A DNA stretch of 64,000 nucleotides, from NCBI GenBank assembly GCA_947568835.1, contig OX387611.1, positions 4,344,001 through 4,408,000 on the forward strand. The letters are read 5' to 3'. A program made the position numbers and the translations under genes. Source of the DNA: Protonemura montana. Lineage: Eukaryota; Arthropoda; Insecta; Plecoptera; Nemouridae. Positions 22,801 to 33,015 of this stretch are shown one piece after another. Below the pieces are notes generated by a model. The model was given only the letters and a program-made list of their open reading frames with translations. It ran no database searches and was not told the DNA's origin. How positions within the stretch are numbered: position 1 is the first letter of the stretch; every line of letters starts with the position of its first letter.

Positions 22801-25800
22801 GTCTTCTTTGTTCTGGCTCACGGGCAAGATGGAAGTGTTGCGGCCAAAGCTGTCACGTTAGTGGTCAAAAGTGAGTAATTTTCCAAGAGTGGAATAAATT
22901 CACGAGATAAGAAAAACTATTTGAAATGGGTTTTGAATGCTAAGTAAAGGACAACTAAATTAAATTAAATTCAACTAAATTTAGTTGTCCTTTACTTAGC
23001 ATTCAAAACCCATTTCAAATTGTTTTTGTTAAAACAAGTGCTTAGGATAAATCAAGTAGACATGAGTCTAAAAACCATTATTAATTTACGAAATATTCTA
23101 AAATTTTCATCCAAATTTTAAAATATATTTCTTGTTTTGTAAGCTCATATCGCCAAAAGATTTGCTACGCGATAGTGTAATCTTATAAATCTTGAACTAT
23201 ATGCTGAACATATTATTCCATATAGTGCTATCTGCCAACAACTTGAAAAAATAAAATAAAGTTGGTAATAGGCTTTGTTTAAACTGACTTGCGGTCCAAA
23301 AAAGGACCTAAAAAATGGACGTTTTGTCAGCGTTACAAAAATCTTCACGGTGTAATACTGTGAGAATTAAGAGAGATTTTTTTTAACAAACTCCTTTTGT
23401 TTCTCCGAGGTATTAAGATGACGTTCTCCAAGAAAGCAGGTGAATACTTTGAAGGTGACAACTTGAATGTCACGTGCACGGCACGTGGAGTAGGTCATCA
23501 GGACACCAGGTGGAGCTGGTGGTTGGGCGATGTTAACATAACATCTGGAATAATGGAAAAACCCCAACGTCAACCTGTTGACGGCTGGAGTTGGCCTTGG
23601 GAGGACACAGACGTCACGCAGAGCATCACGTTGAACTTGACTCAGAAGCATCATGGAAAGACTCTGAGTTGCTGGGTTCAGGTCGTCGGCCATTCCTTAC
23701 CATTTCTGCATGTTGCAAAATTGATCGAGATTCGTCAAGTTAATTCCTCTAGTAAGTACGAAATAATGAGCGACTGGAAAATTTATTTTTATTTTTTACA
23801 CAATTGTATTTTCAAACATTTGATTTTTGCATTTTTTGATACAATTGTGTGGCATACCTTTAACGTAGAAATAAGAAAAATGGCTATGAAATGGAAAAAT
23901 AATAATTATTGCTGTATTCAGCAAATCTGTAAATCAGCAAATCTGTGTATACGTAAAACAGAGAAAGTTTAACCCGTACTTTTAAGGAATTTTTTTCAAA
24001 CTTTGGCTTCGTGAACGCAATTTAAGTTCCATTGTAAGATGAGCCTAGCGAAATGTTGGGTTTAAAAACAATGAAATCTTGTCTTGTTGTAGATGAAAGA
24101 AAAACAGACAAAATAAACAAAATAAATCCAGGAATAAAGTCAATAAAATATGAATGTAAAAAAAGAGAGAAATAAAACAGATACGGGCTTAAAAACTTCA
24201 GAAACTCATAAGTGAGATTTTTGATTGAAAAAGTGGAACTGTAGACTTCGCTCTGCTTTCTACGCTCATAAATTAATTTAATATTTCTAGTATTACTATT
24301 TTTTTAAATGCTTGTTCGCCATGAAATGAGCGAAGCAAGCGAAGCTATTGCATACTTGATCTTAGGGCAAACATATTTCAAAGAAAATAAGGGACGAGTT
24401 ACTCTTTTTAGGACCTTCACTTCCACACACGAAAAAATGTTTGAAGAAAACACATTCACACAATTTGCACGTGCCATTCTTGGAAATTTTGAAAATTAAA
24501 AAAAAGTGACAATTTTCGATTCCAACATCTTGGTCACTACTGGATTAATTTGTATGATTCTTTGAGGTTTTTAGATTGGAAAAGTAGTGCACAACAAATT
24601 GCTTTTATAATATTTTTGATATCTCCTTAGATTTGTTAAAAATCGTGTTTTTAATAAAAACCATTCCTAAATAGGAGTGAAAAACAATTATGCATTGGGT
24701 TATTTTTATACATTTTTGGGCCAAATGTTCAGGGAGATGTCCTCAAGATGTCTCCTGCAAAATTCAGCTTGCTACTATTTTTGTCCAACCCAGGTCTAAA
24801 AACTAGCTAATTCTCCTGAACTAATGAGTGATTTAACAGATACTAAAAAAAACATGAACAGTTATATTTTCATCTTATTTTCTAATTTCTTCCAGCAACT
24901 CATCTTCCTGCGGTCACACTAGCTCCAGCAAGAGCACCGGCGCTATCGACACTGGCACCACCAGAAGCTTCTACACTACCAACTTCACCAACTTCATCAA
25001 CTTCACCAACTTCACCAACTTCACCAACTTCACCAACTTCACCAACTTCACCAACTTCATCAACGCCACAAACGTCACCAACTTCACCAACTCCACCAGC
25101 AAGCCCAGAAATTCCACCAGAAAGTCCAGCAGAAAGTCCAGCTGAAAGTCCAGCTGAAAGTCCACCAGAAAATCCAGCAGAAAGTCCAGCAGAAAGTCCA
25201 GCAGAAAGTCCACCAGCAAGCCCAGAAATTCCACCAGAAAGTCCAGCAGAAAGTCCAGCAGAAAGTCCAGCTGAAAGTCCAGCTGAAAGTCCAGCTGAAA
25301 GTCCACCAGAAAGTCCACCAGAAAGTCCACCAGAAAGTCCAGCAGAAAGTCCAGCAGCAAGTCCAGCAGAAAGTCCAGCAGAAAGTCCAGCAAATCTACC
25401 AAAGGCTGAAGATCTTAAAATCAGCGAAAAATACGGTAAGAAAAAAAAACCTACATGTCGATCAATAATCCTCAAATTAATTAAAAGAAAACAGAAGCTG
25501 ATGACGCGAAACGCGTTTTTGAGTACAGAAATAAAAAAAGTAGGATAAATTGTAGATTTTGTATTATTTCCTCATATCGGAGAATAATAGTGCAACATAA
25601 AAGAAGATCCTGCGTGGTTTAGGTGATAAGAGAACGGGTATTTTAAGTTTGCAAATTTATTAAAATAAATTTTAATTTTTCCATACACATAATTGGTTTG
25701 TTTGTAAAAAACGCCAATTTGTTCGGGATTTTATTTCAGAAAATACATAATATATTAGTTTTTAAGTTATTGACCTTGATTATTTTATTTAGATGCATTT

Positions 25801-26926
25801 AGGAAGCTTGAACTAGGTAATTGTTATAATTTTGTGTGGTTCTTTTGTTATTGGAAAATTGTCAGGACTGCTCTTACCCTTGATAAAGTAACAAGTACAA
25901 GTTACGAAACGTTGGGAAATTTAGTTGTTCTTAACTTAGCATTCAAAACCCAGTTGAAATAGTTTTTGTTAAAACTAGTGCTAAGTTTACATCAAGTAGA
26001 CATGAGTCTAAAAACTATCGTTTAAATCGATTTTTATTTCTAAATGCTTCAAAGTTTCCCACTTTTATCAACAGTTGCAACTGCTCTCAATAGGAAAATC
26101 TACTTAAGATTATTATTTAATTATTATCATTGTGTTCAAATACGAATTCAAAATAAAATCTGAAGTATTTTTTTTTTTTATAATCCGATCATAACTTTTC
26201 TATTTATATTTGTTTTAAGAATGGCTAAAATATGAATTCTCGTGGCGGGATTAAAACGGGCTGTGATTAACTACAGGTAGTTCTGACGTCATTTTGTTGT
26301 TTCCTTTGCGTTCGCTTCTGTTTCTTGACGTCATACTGACGTCAGATTTCACTTCATGTCATAAAAAATGGCGACCCTCGTTTTCGTACGAGATTCAAAC
26401 GCAAACATTTTAAACAGAGATATTTTATTCAAAATTGGTTTAAAAAGAAAACAAAAAAATATGTGTTCATTATTTTCTCACAAAAAAAATAGTTTCAAAT
26501 TTAAAGAGATTTCCCCATTATAGCTGTGTACGTTTCCTTGTTTTCGTCACTCCCCGATGACTAAATTAACGCTATTACCCCAGCCAATTGTCCTCTTGCT
26601 ATTTTTCTTAGCTATACAAATTAATTCATTTGTCAATTACACGACTTGCATTATTAACTTACAGACGCAAAAATCGAGAAACACTTCTGGTTCCTCATCG
26701 GGTTCGTGACAGCAGCGCTCCTGGCGGTGGTGTTCGTCATCGCGTGCCTCTTGGTCACGCGCTACAAAAAGCTGGCATCTTCCAAAGGTAAGAATCTTGT
26801 TATCTTTTTTCTTTATAATTTTAGTTCTTGTTCGTTTTGTATTAAATTCGTTTTATTAAAATTTCAGACCACGACGCTGAAGTGCTATCCCTGTGCAATC
26901 CAATATCTTCGGAAGGACCAGATTAG
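19830..26926 (+). CDS. Ig gene A: three-Ig transmembrane receptor with short tail
   Basis: This is a predicted cell-surface Ig-superfamily receptor of 622 residues. Exons are 19,830-19,893; 20,849-21,232; 22,514-22,870; 23,410-23,751; 24,896-25,435; 26,665-26,787; 26,868-26,926. All introns are phase 1 and the joined frame is open. Residues 1-21 are a signal peptide, about 22-149 Ig-like domain 1, 150-268 domain 2, 269-382 domain 3 (C2-like, with VTC, W and LSCW), 383-562 a Ser/Thr/Pro stalk, 563-603 the transmembrane exon and 604-622 the tail. The tail ends at a TAG where gene C continues with a glutamine codon, so A lacks the ITIM region. It could be a decoy, a partner of an adaptor, or a gene losing its signalling part. 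The transmembrane helix has no charged residue, which argues against adaptor pairing. Family: I cannot assign a named family; function is inferred from architecture. Confidence 0.75.
20136..20253. repeat. Perfect 49-bp inverted repeat with a B-box in its loop
   Basis: The arms 20,136-20,184 and 20,205-20,253 are exact reverse complements (ends TTTTATTATTATC...AAACG and CGTTT...GATAATAATAAAA). The 20-nt loop reads GGCATCGGGGTTCGAGTCCG and holds GGTTCGAGTCC, a consensus tRNA B-box (RNA polymerase III) sequence. The left flank and arm (ATGCGCGGGGTATTTTATTA onward) recur at about 55,530-55,597 without the right arm. Confidence 0.9.
20555..20810. repeat. Penelope-like element ends, head-to-head dimer
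   Basis: The minus-oriented end (about 20,560-20,665) and plus-oriented end (about 20,655-20,805) abut at GGGTTAGAGCAGTCCTTGAA with almost no spacer. The plus copy reads CTTGAAGAAGTAACTAGTAC, then ATGTTACGAAACGTCGGGAA, and runs to TAAAAACCAT. Confidence 0.65.
20849..21232 (+). CDS. Ig gene A exon 2: Ig-like domain 1
   Basis: The acceptor is TTGTTGCAG|GT and the donor CATGATG|GTAAGC, both phase 1 (128 codons). Cysteines lie in TARCTAD, ITGCQF, AGICAV and LLGCKL. The second part (YNNGTSYTAHF, LLGCKLANSSGQSA) looks like strands E-F-G of an Ig fold with an N-glycosylation sequon NGT/NSS. It is the least conserved of the three domain-1 exons. Confidence 0.75.
21233..22513 (+). other. Intron 2 of Ig gene A
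   Basis: AT-rich; I see no coding sequence or ordered repeat. A hydrophobic frame at 21,937-22,143 is chance composition. Confidence 0.5.
22514..22870 (+). CDS. Ig gene A exon 3: Ig-like domain 2
   Basis: The acceptor is AAGTTACAG|TC, chosen because the resulting VAQMHLNSLSEQLNVDQGG aligns without gaps to the same exon in B and C. The donor is CAAAA|GTGAGT, phase 1 (119 codons). It carries NYCSSTL and [10 protein letters not shown] as the two cysteine strands, and [15 protein letters not shown] is a typical Ig E-F region (D-x-G-x-[YF]). The reading frame into the intron stops after two codons (SE*). Confidence 0.75.
22871..23409 (+). other. Intron 3 of Ig gene A with a foldback repeat
   Basis: At 22,912-23,080 two truncated Penelope-like ends face each other (GGGTTTTGAATGCTAAGTAA and TTACTTAGCATTCAAAACCC) around a short AT spacer and can form a hairpin. 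The ribozyme-like motif is deleted here. Confidence 0.6.
23410..23751 (+). CDS. Ig gene A exon 4: Ig domain 3
   Basis: It encodes 114 codons, phase 1 at both ends; the donor is CTCTA|GTAAGT. The domain has VTCTARGV (B strand cysteine), TRWSWWLG (core tryptophan) and KTLSCWVQ (F strand cysteine), the best Ig fold of the three. The segment [20 protein letters not shown] is almost identical in gene C. The acceptor inferred from alignment to C is TTTCTCCGAG|GT, an unusual GAG instead of CAG/TAG. Confidence 0.75.
23752..24895 (+). other. Intron 4 of Ig gene A
   Basis: No coding sequence is supported. A 63-codon frame at 24,308-24,499 overlaps the recurring GAGCGAAGCAAGCGAAGC-type motif and resembles no protein I know. 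Confidence 0.5.
24896..25435 (+). CDS. Ig gene A exon 5: Ser/Thr/Pro repeat stalk
   Basis: The acceptor is TTCTTCCAG|CA and the donor AATACG|GTAAGA, phase 1 (180 codons). It begins HLPAVTLAPARAPA, then has about nine TSP/TSS triplets (25,000-25,090), then about 28 tetrapeptides of the PAES/PPES type with two PASPEIPPES punctuation units, ending ANLPKAEDLKISEKY. This is a mucin-like or rigid extended stalk, probably O-glycosylated. The homologous exon in C is only 41 codons. The antisense strand is also open (Gly/Leu-rich) only because of the repeat. Confidence 0.75.
25436..26664 (+). other. Intron 5 of Ig gene A
   Basis: It contains a plus-oriented Penelope-like end (25,675-26,022). The rest is AT-rich with no coding sequence seen. 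Confidence 0.55.
25675..26022 (+). repeat. Penelope-like element end, long form
   Basis: It runs from TTTTTCCATACACATAATTG through TAAGTTATTGACCTTGATTA, GGAAGCTTGAACTAGGTAAT, GGAAAATTGTCAGGACTGCT, GATAAAGTAACAAGTACAAG, TTACGAAACGTTGGGAAATT and the CATTCAAAACCCAGTTGAAA block to AAACTAGTGCTAAG. This is the fullest plus-oriented copy in the window. Confidence 0.65.
26665..26787 (+). CDS. Ig gene A exon 6: transmembrane helix
   Basis: The acceptor is AACTTACAG|AC and the donor CCAAAG|GTAAGA, phase 1. It encodes AKIEKHFWF and a hydrophobic helix LIGFVTAALLAVVFVIACLL followed by the basic stop-transfer VTRYKKLASSK. No charged residue lies inside the helix. Confidence 0.8.
26868..26926 (+). CDS. 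Ig gene A exon 7: short cytoplasmic tail
   Basis: The acceptor is AATTTCAG|AC. The tail DHDAEVLSLCNPISSEGPD ends at TAG 26,924-26,926. It aligns in frame with the start of the long tail of C ([19 protein letters not shown]); the TAG sits where C has CAA. No tyrosine remains. I could not find ITIM-like remnants in the next 300 bp. Confidence 0.7.
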
Positions 26927-28129
26927 TCCCAGACATTCATAAACCCAATCCCACTTTCATGGGACAAATGGGCGCTCTAGGGCCGGAATCATGAAGGAGA
27001 GTTTAAGCTTAACCTTCTTCTATTGGGGCTAAAATTGTTAACACTATGGTAACACCAGAAAATCTGTAAACACTTTTGTGATTAGCTTATCATATGTAAC
27101 CTGTAGAGTAAATCTTTAACTCATCTTTGGGATGCCACCCATGAAATGTAAGGCTTATTAAAACATTAATACGGGTCAAGTTCAATTTTACAGCATCATC
27201 TGAATTTGATTTTAAAACGTGTGCCTAGAGGTTGCCAAGGCAGCTTTGACAACAACAACTTTATCTAGTGGAATTGTAATTCCGGTTTAACCTGTTAATG
27301 TTGGATTCATTTGTCAGAAAATTCAGATATAGACACAATTATTGTTGACTTTTCTTGCTGCGATTTGCCCCCACCTCCTCCACAACCATCGCTAGACTCG
27401 ATAACATAGTTTAAAAATCGGTCAAATAAACTTGAAACTACATACAAATTTACTTGTATTTTTTTTAGATATTTTATAACCGTATTGGAGCTGTAGCGCC
27501 AAAAATATTAAATATTTCTGTCGCCAAACTTTTGCAAAGATGTGAAATACATCAAAGTTAAGTTGTTTTCAAGTTTTCGAGCCAGTTTGTGTTTTCTTAC
27601 TCTTTTTATTCACACATTTTTTCGAATATATTTGTGAATTTTGGCTGTTTTACTTTGATCCATACAAAAGATCGGCTTTTAGTTTGATCATCATTAAACA
27701 TTACTACGCTCATTCATGAAGTTCTAGTTCTAGATTCTTAGTTTACAATTGGTCTGTTTTTCGGCCCTTATCTTTGTACACTTTTCACTGCAAGTCGATC
27801 AAGTACTTCAAGGGTGTTAGCTGTTTATTGCCAGAGTAATATTGCAAGAGAGAATATAAAGCTGGTTGTTACGTGATTTGAGTTGTGCCGGACTTTTTTT
27901 TAGCTGGATGAGCTCTCACAAGAGATATTAAAAACTTGTGTAGGGGTAAATATTAGATAGAAATAAAGTTAAAAAGTGATTTCTTAAGTTAAGTGAAAAT
28001 AAGGCCCATTGTCAGAGCTCGGTGCTTCTCAGTTAATGGGATTTTGTATGACTACATAAAAGTAGATTCAACAAATATCGTATTAATTTCAACTTGAAAA
28101 ATAAAATAAACAGACACTTTGGTTGTTGT
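26927..28129 (+). other. 3' flank of Ig gene A
   Basis: A possible polyadenylation signal AATAAA is at about 27,425. No other gene is seen before the SINE fragment at 28,130. Confidence 0.4.
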
Positions 28130-28258
28130 GGACGAATAATACCTGGATGAAATAGGCCATCATTCTCGCATTCGTCGATGGCATCAGAACAGTGCCACAT
28201 GGCTCAAAGTCAAAACAGTGCGTCGTTAAACACAAATAATCAATCAATTGATACGCGC
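28130..28258 (+). repeat. 5S-derived SINE, 3' end only
   Basis: It reads GATGGCATCAGAACAGTGCC, ACATGGCTC, and CAAAACAGTGCGTCGTTAAACACAAATAATC, i.e. the last 100 bp of the family in plus orientation. It is followed by TACGCGCGTATGTTTATTAA, which is shared with unit C at 37,260 next to another SINE 3' end. Confidence 0.75.
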
Positions 28259-28879
28259 GTATGTTTATTAAATCTAGAGTAACCCGGAGGTAAACAAAAT
28301 GTGAAAAAAGCCTCTTCTATCATGACATTTCAATATTTTATTTGAAAGTAATCTTTCAATTTGGCAAAGATTCAGTAAAACCCCACAAATAAGAGCTCAA
28401 CTGTAATGTAAGACACCTCTTTTTTTTATAGCCTTATCTCCGTCTAAAACAGATATCCGGCCGGTAAAGCTAGAAGGCGAATAATGCTCATAAAAGAGAC
28501 CTTGCTATCTGTACGGTATACAACGAGTCAGTACAGTATAACCCTAATGGCGGGAGATACAATCATGAAATATTGTCACAAAATAACCATTGACACAGAA
28601 AAATCAATTAAACAGTCGAGGAATTATGCATTTTTTTACAATTTTTTAAACTGCCAGACATTTAAATTGCAGTTTGACTATAAATTTAAGAGATCAGACG
28701 ATTGTTTTGTATTAAAAAGGCACGACAGTGTCTCACACCGGTGATATTTTTAAATGCTTCATATTTTTAAAACTAGTGGTTTTGGTATGGTTTTGGAGCG
28801 CACTCTTATGATTTTGACAACGGAGAACACCATGAACTAAAATCCAACCATTCCTTCTTTCCTTCCTTATCGCCGGCGC

Positions 28880-29327
28880 AAATTTATCTGACATGCACGG
28901 TAGTTGTCACAGTTTTATCGGCTACCGTCGATACTCGGCGGTATTTTTGGGACAATCACGGTCCATTTGACAGTCACCCTGTGTACGTTGCTAGCATCGG
29001 CTGCTGTCTGCAAGTTGACCAACGAACCCAACGTCTTGCGGAAGATTCTTGGACCAATCTTTGTAACAAAGAACAACAGGAATTGTTGTAGCAACAGTGT
29101 CAGCAACGTCAACAGAAGAGTGCTGAAGACAATGTCACGGCCGTGTGTAGAGTTTAGGAAGTTAGGTGTAGATGCAGGGAGTGATCACATTGATTTGTTT
29201 CAAAGCAACCAAGAATTTCTATGATTTTGTAGCTTTGTAAAGGTTTTGTTTTGTTAGCACTGCAAGTTTATAAGTTCAGTTTGTAGCGAAATAGTTTCCA
29301 CGATAGTGTTGAGATTGAATTACGAAG
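28880..29327 (+). promoter_or_regulatory. Conserved 5' module and putative core promoter of Ig unit B
   Basis: This is the homologue of the module upstream of A and C. The initiator-like TCAGT is at 29,276-29,280, again with its A 50 bp before the ATG. The open frame seen in A and C is broken here by a net 4-bp deletion (about 29,058-29,066). The flank from 28,260 to 28,880 is also shared with C. Confidence 0.45.
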
Positions 29328-29391
29328 ATGGATGTCAGTGTCACCGTTCTATTGGCTGCAATACTGTTAATAGAGCTTTCGACAAATTCAG
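29328..29391 (+). CDS. Ig unit B exon 1: signal peptide
   Basis: It encodes [22 protein letters not shown]; the donor is TTCAG|GTGAAT, phase 1. Confidence 0.7.
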
Positions 29392-32300
29392 GTGAATAAG
29401 AGATTGATTAAAAAATACTATTTCAACTGGGTTTTGAATGCTTAGTAAAGGACTACAAATTTCCCAACGTTTCGTAACTTGTACTGGGTACTTCTTCAAG
29501 GGTAAGAGCAGTCCTGATAATTTTTTGATAGCAAAAGAACCACACAAAATGTAAGGTGTTTCTCTTCTCTCGGAGTCTCGCCAATCTATCTACTAACTTC
29601 CCACGTCTCTCCCCAAAGAGATTCTTTATGATTGTTTTTTAACTCATATCTACTTGATTTAACCTTGAAACGTTGGGAAATTTAGTTGTTCATTACTAAG
29701 CATTCAAAACCCAGTTGAAATAGCTTTTGTTAAAACTAGTGCTAAGATTAAATCAAGTAGACATAAGTCTAAAAACCATAAAAAAGAATATCTATGGGGA
29801 GAAACGTGGGAAGTTAGTAGATAGATTGGCGAGACTCCGAGAAAAGAGAATCACCCTAAATTTTGTGTGGTTCTTTTGTTATAGGAAAATTGTCAGGACT
29901 GCTCTTACCCTTGAAGAAGTTACCAGTACAAGTTACGAAACTTTGGGAAATTTAGTGGTTCTTTACTTAGCATTCAAAAACCCAGTTCAAATTGTTCTTG
30001 TTAAAACTAGTGCTAAGGTTTAATCAAGTAAACATGAGTCCAAAAACAATCAAGCGGTTGATTATCGACAACTCCTGAGCTGCAAATGCTATTTTTTTTT
30101 TTTTTTTTTTTTTTTTTTTATTTATTTATTTATTTTTTTTTTATTTAACATTTTATTCATTATACAAAAAAAGTATATGATTACATTGAACATATTTGCA
30201 GGTAAATGAAGCCCACATAAGGCAAGCTTGTGTGTGGGCTGTGTAAAAAGTGTTTATTTTAAATCAAAAACAAGATGGCTTAAACAAAAAATACAATTAC
30301 TGAGAGAAAGAAAATACTAATAATAATAATAATAATAGCTACAATTGTTTCTGAATTAAATTAGCATAGAGGTTTCTACCATTTTTATGCAGCCAAACAT
30401 TTATTTTGTCTTTGTACCTTTTTACATTTTCCTCTTCCTTGATATGGCTATGCAAATACAATTTGGTAAAGGGGTGTAGTAAAAAAAAGGGGGGGGGGGG
30501 TTGGGATAGGGGCATAGGACATAAGGGGACGATTAGTGTCACCCAATGCAAACCGTGTCAAAAGCCATCACTAGGGAATGTTAATTTTACTGAAAATTGT
30601 ACACAATGGAATACGAAACTAGGCTTAATAACGATAACGATAAGCCGCAAAGTTTCTTTTTTCAGAAATTACTGATAAGAATAATTTGGATATAAAACCT
30701 ATCAAGATGTTGTTCCCCCTGGTAAAGACATTATTTCGTATAATGATGCATAAGCAAGCATTTCTGAGAATCGAGTTTTTTTGCTGTTTACAACCCTTGT
30801 GTGACGATATGTGAATTAAACTCAATTATTGCTTACTTTTAGGTGTGAAGAGTTTTAAGATTATCACCCACCCTACATACAATCGAGCTAATAAATCGCA
30901 AGGAGTCGGTGTAAAATGCACTGCAGATCCCAGTCAGCCGATAACCGGGTGTCAGTTCAGGGTCTGGTTCGTTGACCAACAAGAGCAAGGAGTGCTGCTC
31001 AACGTACCAAAGAGTGAAAAGACAGAGACTGTCTCGGGACCCAACTCTTACAAAAATCGTACCACCTACACTGCTCAGTTATATGGGAGTCAATTCAACA
31101 ATGGATCTTGTGCAGTTCAGCTCAATGGCTTGCAAGAAGACCACTTGCTGATTGGCTGTAAACTCTCCATCAGCTCTGGGCAATCTGCGATCGCAACCAC
31201 GCCTGTGTTCATCTATGATGGTGAGTTCAACTGTCTTAAAGACATGTCACTAGAGGATAGTAAAATCATTTATTTTAGTTTGTAGTATTTTAGTTTATTT
31301 AAGAACTTGATTCACTTTACCTGACAAGCGGTTGACCCAAATTTTTACAAAAGTTGTCGCACCTCTACTTGTTCGCTTTGTCTCGAAAAAGAACCATTTT
31401 TTCAGTGAGTTACGGATTGAAGTGAAGTCAAAATGCAACAAAACCAGTCGCAAAATGGTGAATGTTTTGGTTGTAAGACATAGTATAACATAGGAATTAA
31501 TGGGCTTTGTGGGTCAGTTGCTTCTTTAGTGCTGAACATTCTAAAAAAAAAAATTTTTTTTAAATGTAAAATTTTTACAATGGGACAATTTCTATGATTT
31601 TTAACCAAATAAAATTAAGAAACTTTTTTAGTGTTGATGTAAAAAAAGATGTTGCTGGTTATCGAACATGCTGGCCAATGTTGCTAACAACACATTATGT
31701 AAATGTTCAAAACGCATAAATGAATTGTGAAAATTTCATCAAAATTTTAGCAGCTGTTGAGCTGGGTACACAAATACCACAATGTTAGTTTTTTATTTGC
31801 GTTGCTACATTCGCTCGCTACGCTCATCAAATAATTATTTAGAAAATAATTGATAAAATATTTTACGGCGAGGACAAGAAATCTATACTTTCTAAACTTG
31901 GTCATTGGTGTCGTTTGGGCAGAAAACAACGACTAAGCCAAACAGTTCGTTTTAAAACTTAGTCTTTACTGATGTTGCTTCGCTTTCTTCACTTAAATCT
32001 AAACGATTCATATTTTTGACCAGATTATAAAACATGTACTTTGTTTTTTGGGTACAATTTCACAGTTTGACCATCGCCTGTCAGGTCGTTACTTTGTCAT
32101 TGGACCAACACGTGTATTTGTGTTTGTTGTTTTCTTAAAAGATATGTTTTTGTCACTCGCTACGCTCATCTGAAGTTCCAGATATTTGTGTCCTCTGTTT
32201 CAGGCCATTATTTGCTGCTAGAAACGCACAGCGAAACGTTGTTTGTCGAGCAAGGAGAGAATGTAAACGTATCACTACATAATGATAAACATTTTTATCC

Positions 32301-32563
32301 TCTAAAATCTTGCTCTTCTACACTCGTCAACGGAGACAAGATTATTAACACCCGTTACAACCAGCAAACAGAAAACAAGGTTACTTTTGTCAATGGGAGC
32401 CCCGCCTATCCTCGCTACACTCCTTATGAAGGAACGCTGTACACGGGAGAGTGCGGCTTCACCATCAACAACGTCACGGAGCGGGACAACGGAGTCTTCT
32501 TTGTCCTGGCTCACGGGCAGCACGGAGGTGTCGGAGCCAAGGCATTCACCCTCGTTGTTGCAA
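29328..32563 (+). CDS. Ig unit B: signal peptide plus two Ig-like domains, no own membrane exons
   Basis: Exons are 29,328-29,391; 30,843-31,220; 32,204-32,563. All splice sites are canonical, all introns phase 1, and there is no stop or frameshift in the 267 codons. It is clearly a duplicate of exons 1-3 of unit C, with the same upstream module. No homologue of exons 4-7 exists between 32,564 and 38,416. Three readings are possible: a secreted two-Ig protein made by reading two codons (SE*) into the last intron; an alternative 5' cassette spliced onto exon 2 or exon 4 of C, which the matching phases permit; or a non-functional partial duplicate. The intact frame argues mildly against the last. 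Confidence 0.65.
29405..30055. repeat. Penelope-like element ends, three fragments
   Basis: A minus-oriented end (29,410-29,560) lies opposite two plus-oriented ends (29,655-29,790 and 29,865-30,055). CTCTCGGAGTCTCGCCAATC at 29,574 and its complement near 29,830 are also inverted, so the fragments and their flanks form a nested foldback in intron 1 of unit B. Confidence 0.55.
30056..30842 (+). other. Remainder of intron 1 of unit B
   Basis: It has a poly-T run (about 30,090-30,140) and a poly-G run (about 30,488-30,500). From about 30,450 it aligns to intron 1 of C (38,530-38,890). No coding sequence is seen. Confidence 0.5.
30843..31220 (+). CDS. Ig unit B exon 2: Ig-like domain 1
   Basis: The acceptor is ACTTTTAG|GT and the donor ATGATG|GTGAGT, 126 codons. 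It shares [19 protein letters not shown] and LLIGCKL with C, but differs in blocks: ITHPTYNRANKSQGVG against [16 protein letters not shown], and SGPNSYKNRT against [10 protein letters not shown]. Confidence 0.75.
31221..32203 (+). other. Intron 2 of unit B
   Basis: It aligns in two blocks to intron 2 of C, which has about 2 kb of extra sequence. It contains TTCGCTCGCTACGCTCATCA near 31,810 and CACTCGCTACGCTCATCTGA near 32,154. No coding sequence is supported. Confidence 0.5.
32204..32563 (+). CDS. Ig unit B exon 3: Ig-like domain 2
   Basis: The acceptor is CTGTTTCAG|GC and the donor TTGCAA|GTGAGT, 120 codons, phase 1. The cysteine strands are LKSCSSTL and [10 protein letters not shown]. The segment after VNVSLH (NDKHFYP) differs almost completely from C (RTVYYYDVT), while the following 60 residues are nearly identical. 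Confidence 0.75.
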
Positions 32564-33015
32564 GTGAGTAACTTTAGTGGAATAAGAACAGAGCAAAAAG
32601 TTGTACATTTTTTAATATTAATTTTATTGCACAATAGATTCTGAAATCATACTTTTCTGTCACAATTTAAAAAAGCAAGAATCAATGCTTGAGCCGTGAT
32701 AACACGGACGGGGATTTCGTTCAATTGATCAATTCATGAGTCGAAATCTTCTAAAAATTTTCTTAAATTTGTACACTTTTTTCCGTTCAATCACCTTTAG
32801 GTTGCCGCCCCTGATATTTTGCTATTTTAAGCCAGAAGGTTCTGATAGCACTCTTATCTGCATGAACAACAGAAGTATTGTGGAAGGAACTGTAACTTAA
32901 CTGCTCGTGGTAATGATAGACAACGAACTAAATTGGAAAAGTCATAACAACATGCTATGTAAAAGATAGCAAGCAATTGTTTTTTTTATCAAAACATTTA
33001 ATGGATGTAGTATCG
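32564..33015 (+). other. Downstream flank of unit B exon 3
   Basis: Homology to C continues for about 130 bp past the donor (to about 32,710), then stops. No exon-4 homologue follows. Confidence 0.5.

Noticed and set aside
24900-25475. Antisense frames of 191 and 143 codons across the stalk exon of gene A (Gly/Leu/Ser or Leu/Asp/Phe repeats)
   Set aside because: They are mirror products of the 12-bp coding repeat on the plus strand; the plus frame is tied into a consistent splice chain and aligns in position with gene C.
26927-27250. Remnant ITIMs downstream of the premature stop in gene A
   Set aside because: Reading on in frame beyond the TAG gives no tyrosine motif and soon meets another stop; similarity to C fades within about 30 bp.
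29328-32563. Unit B as a plain pseudogene
   Set aside because: All three exons are open, splice sites are canonical and phases are kept; it is incomplete, but nothing in it is broken. I leave it as a cassette or secreted form.
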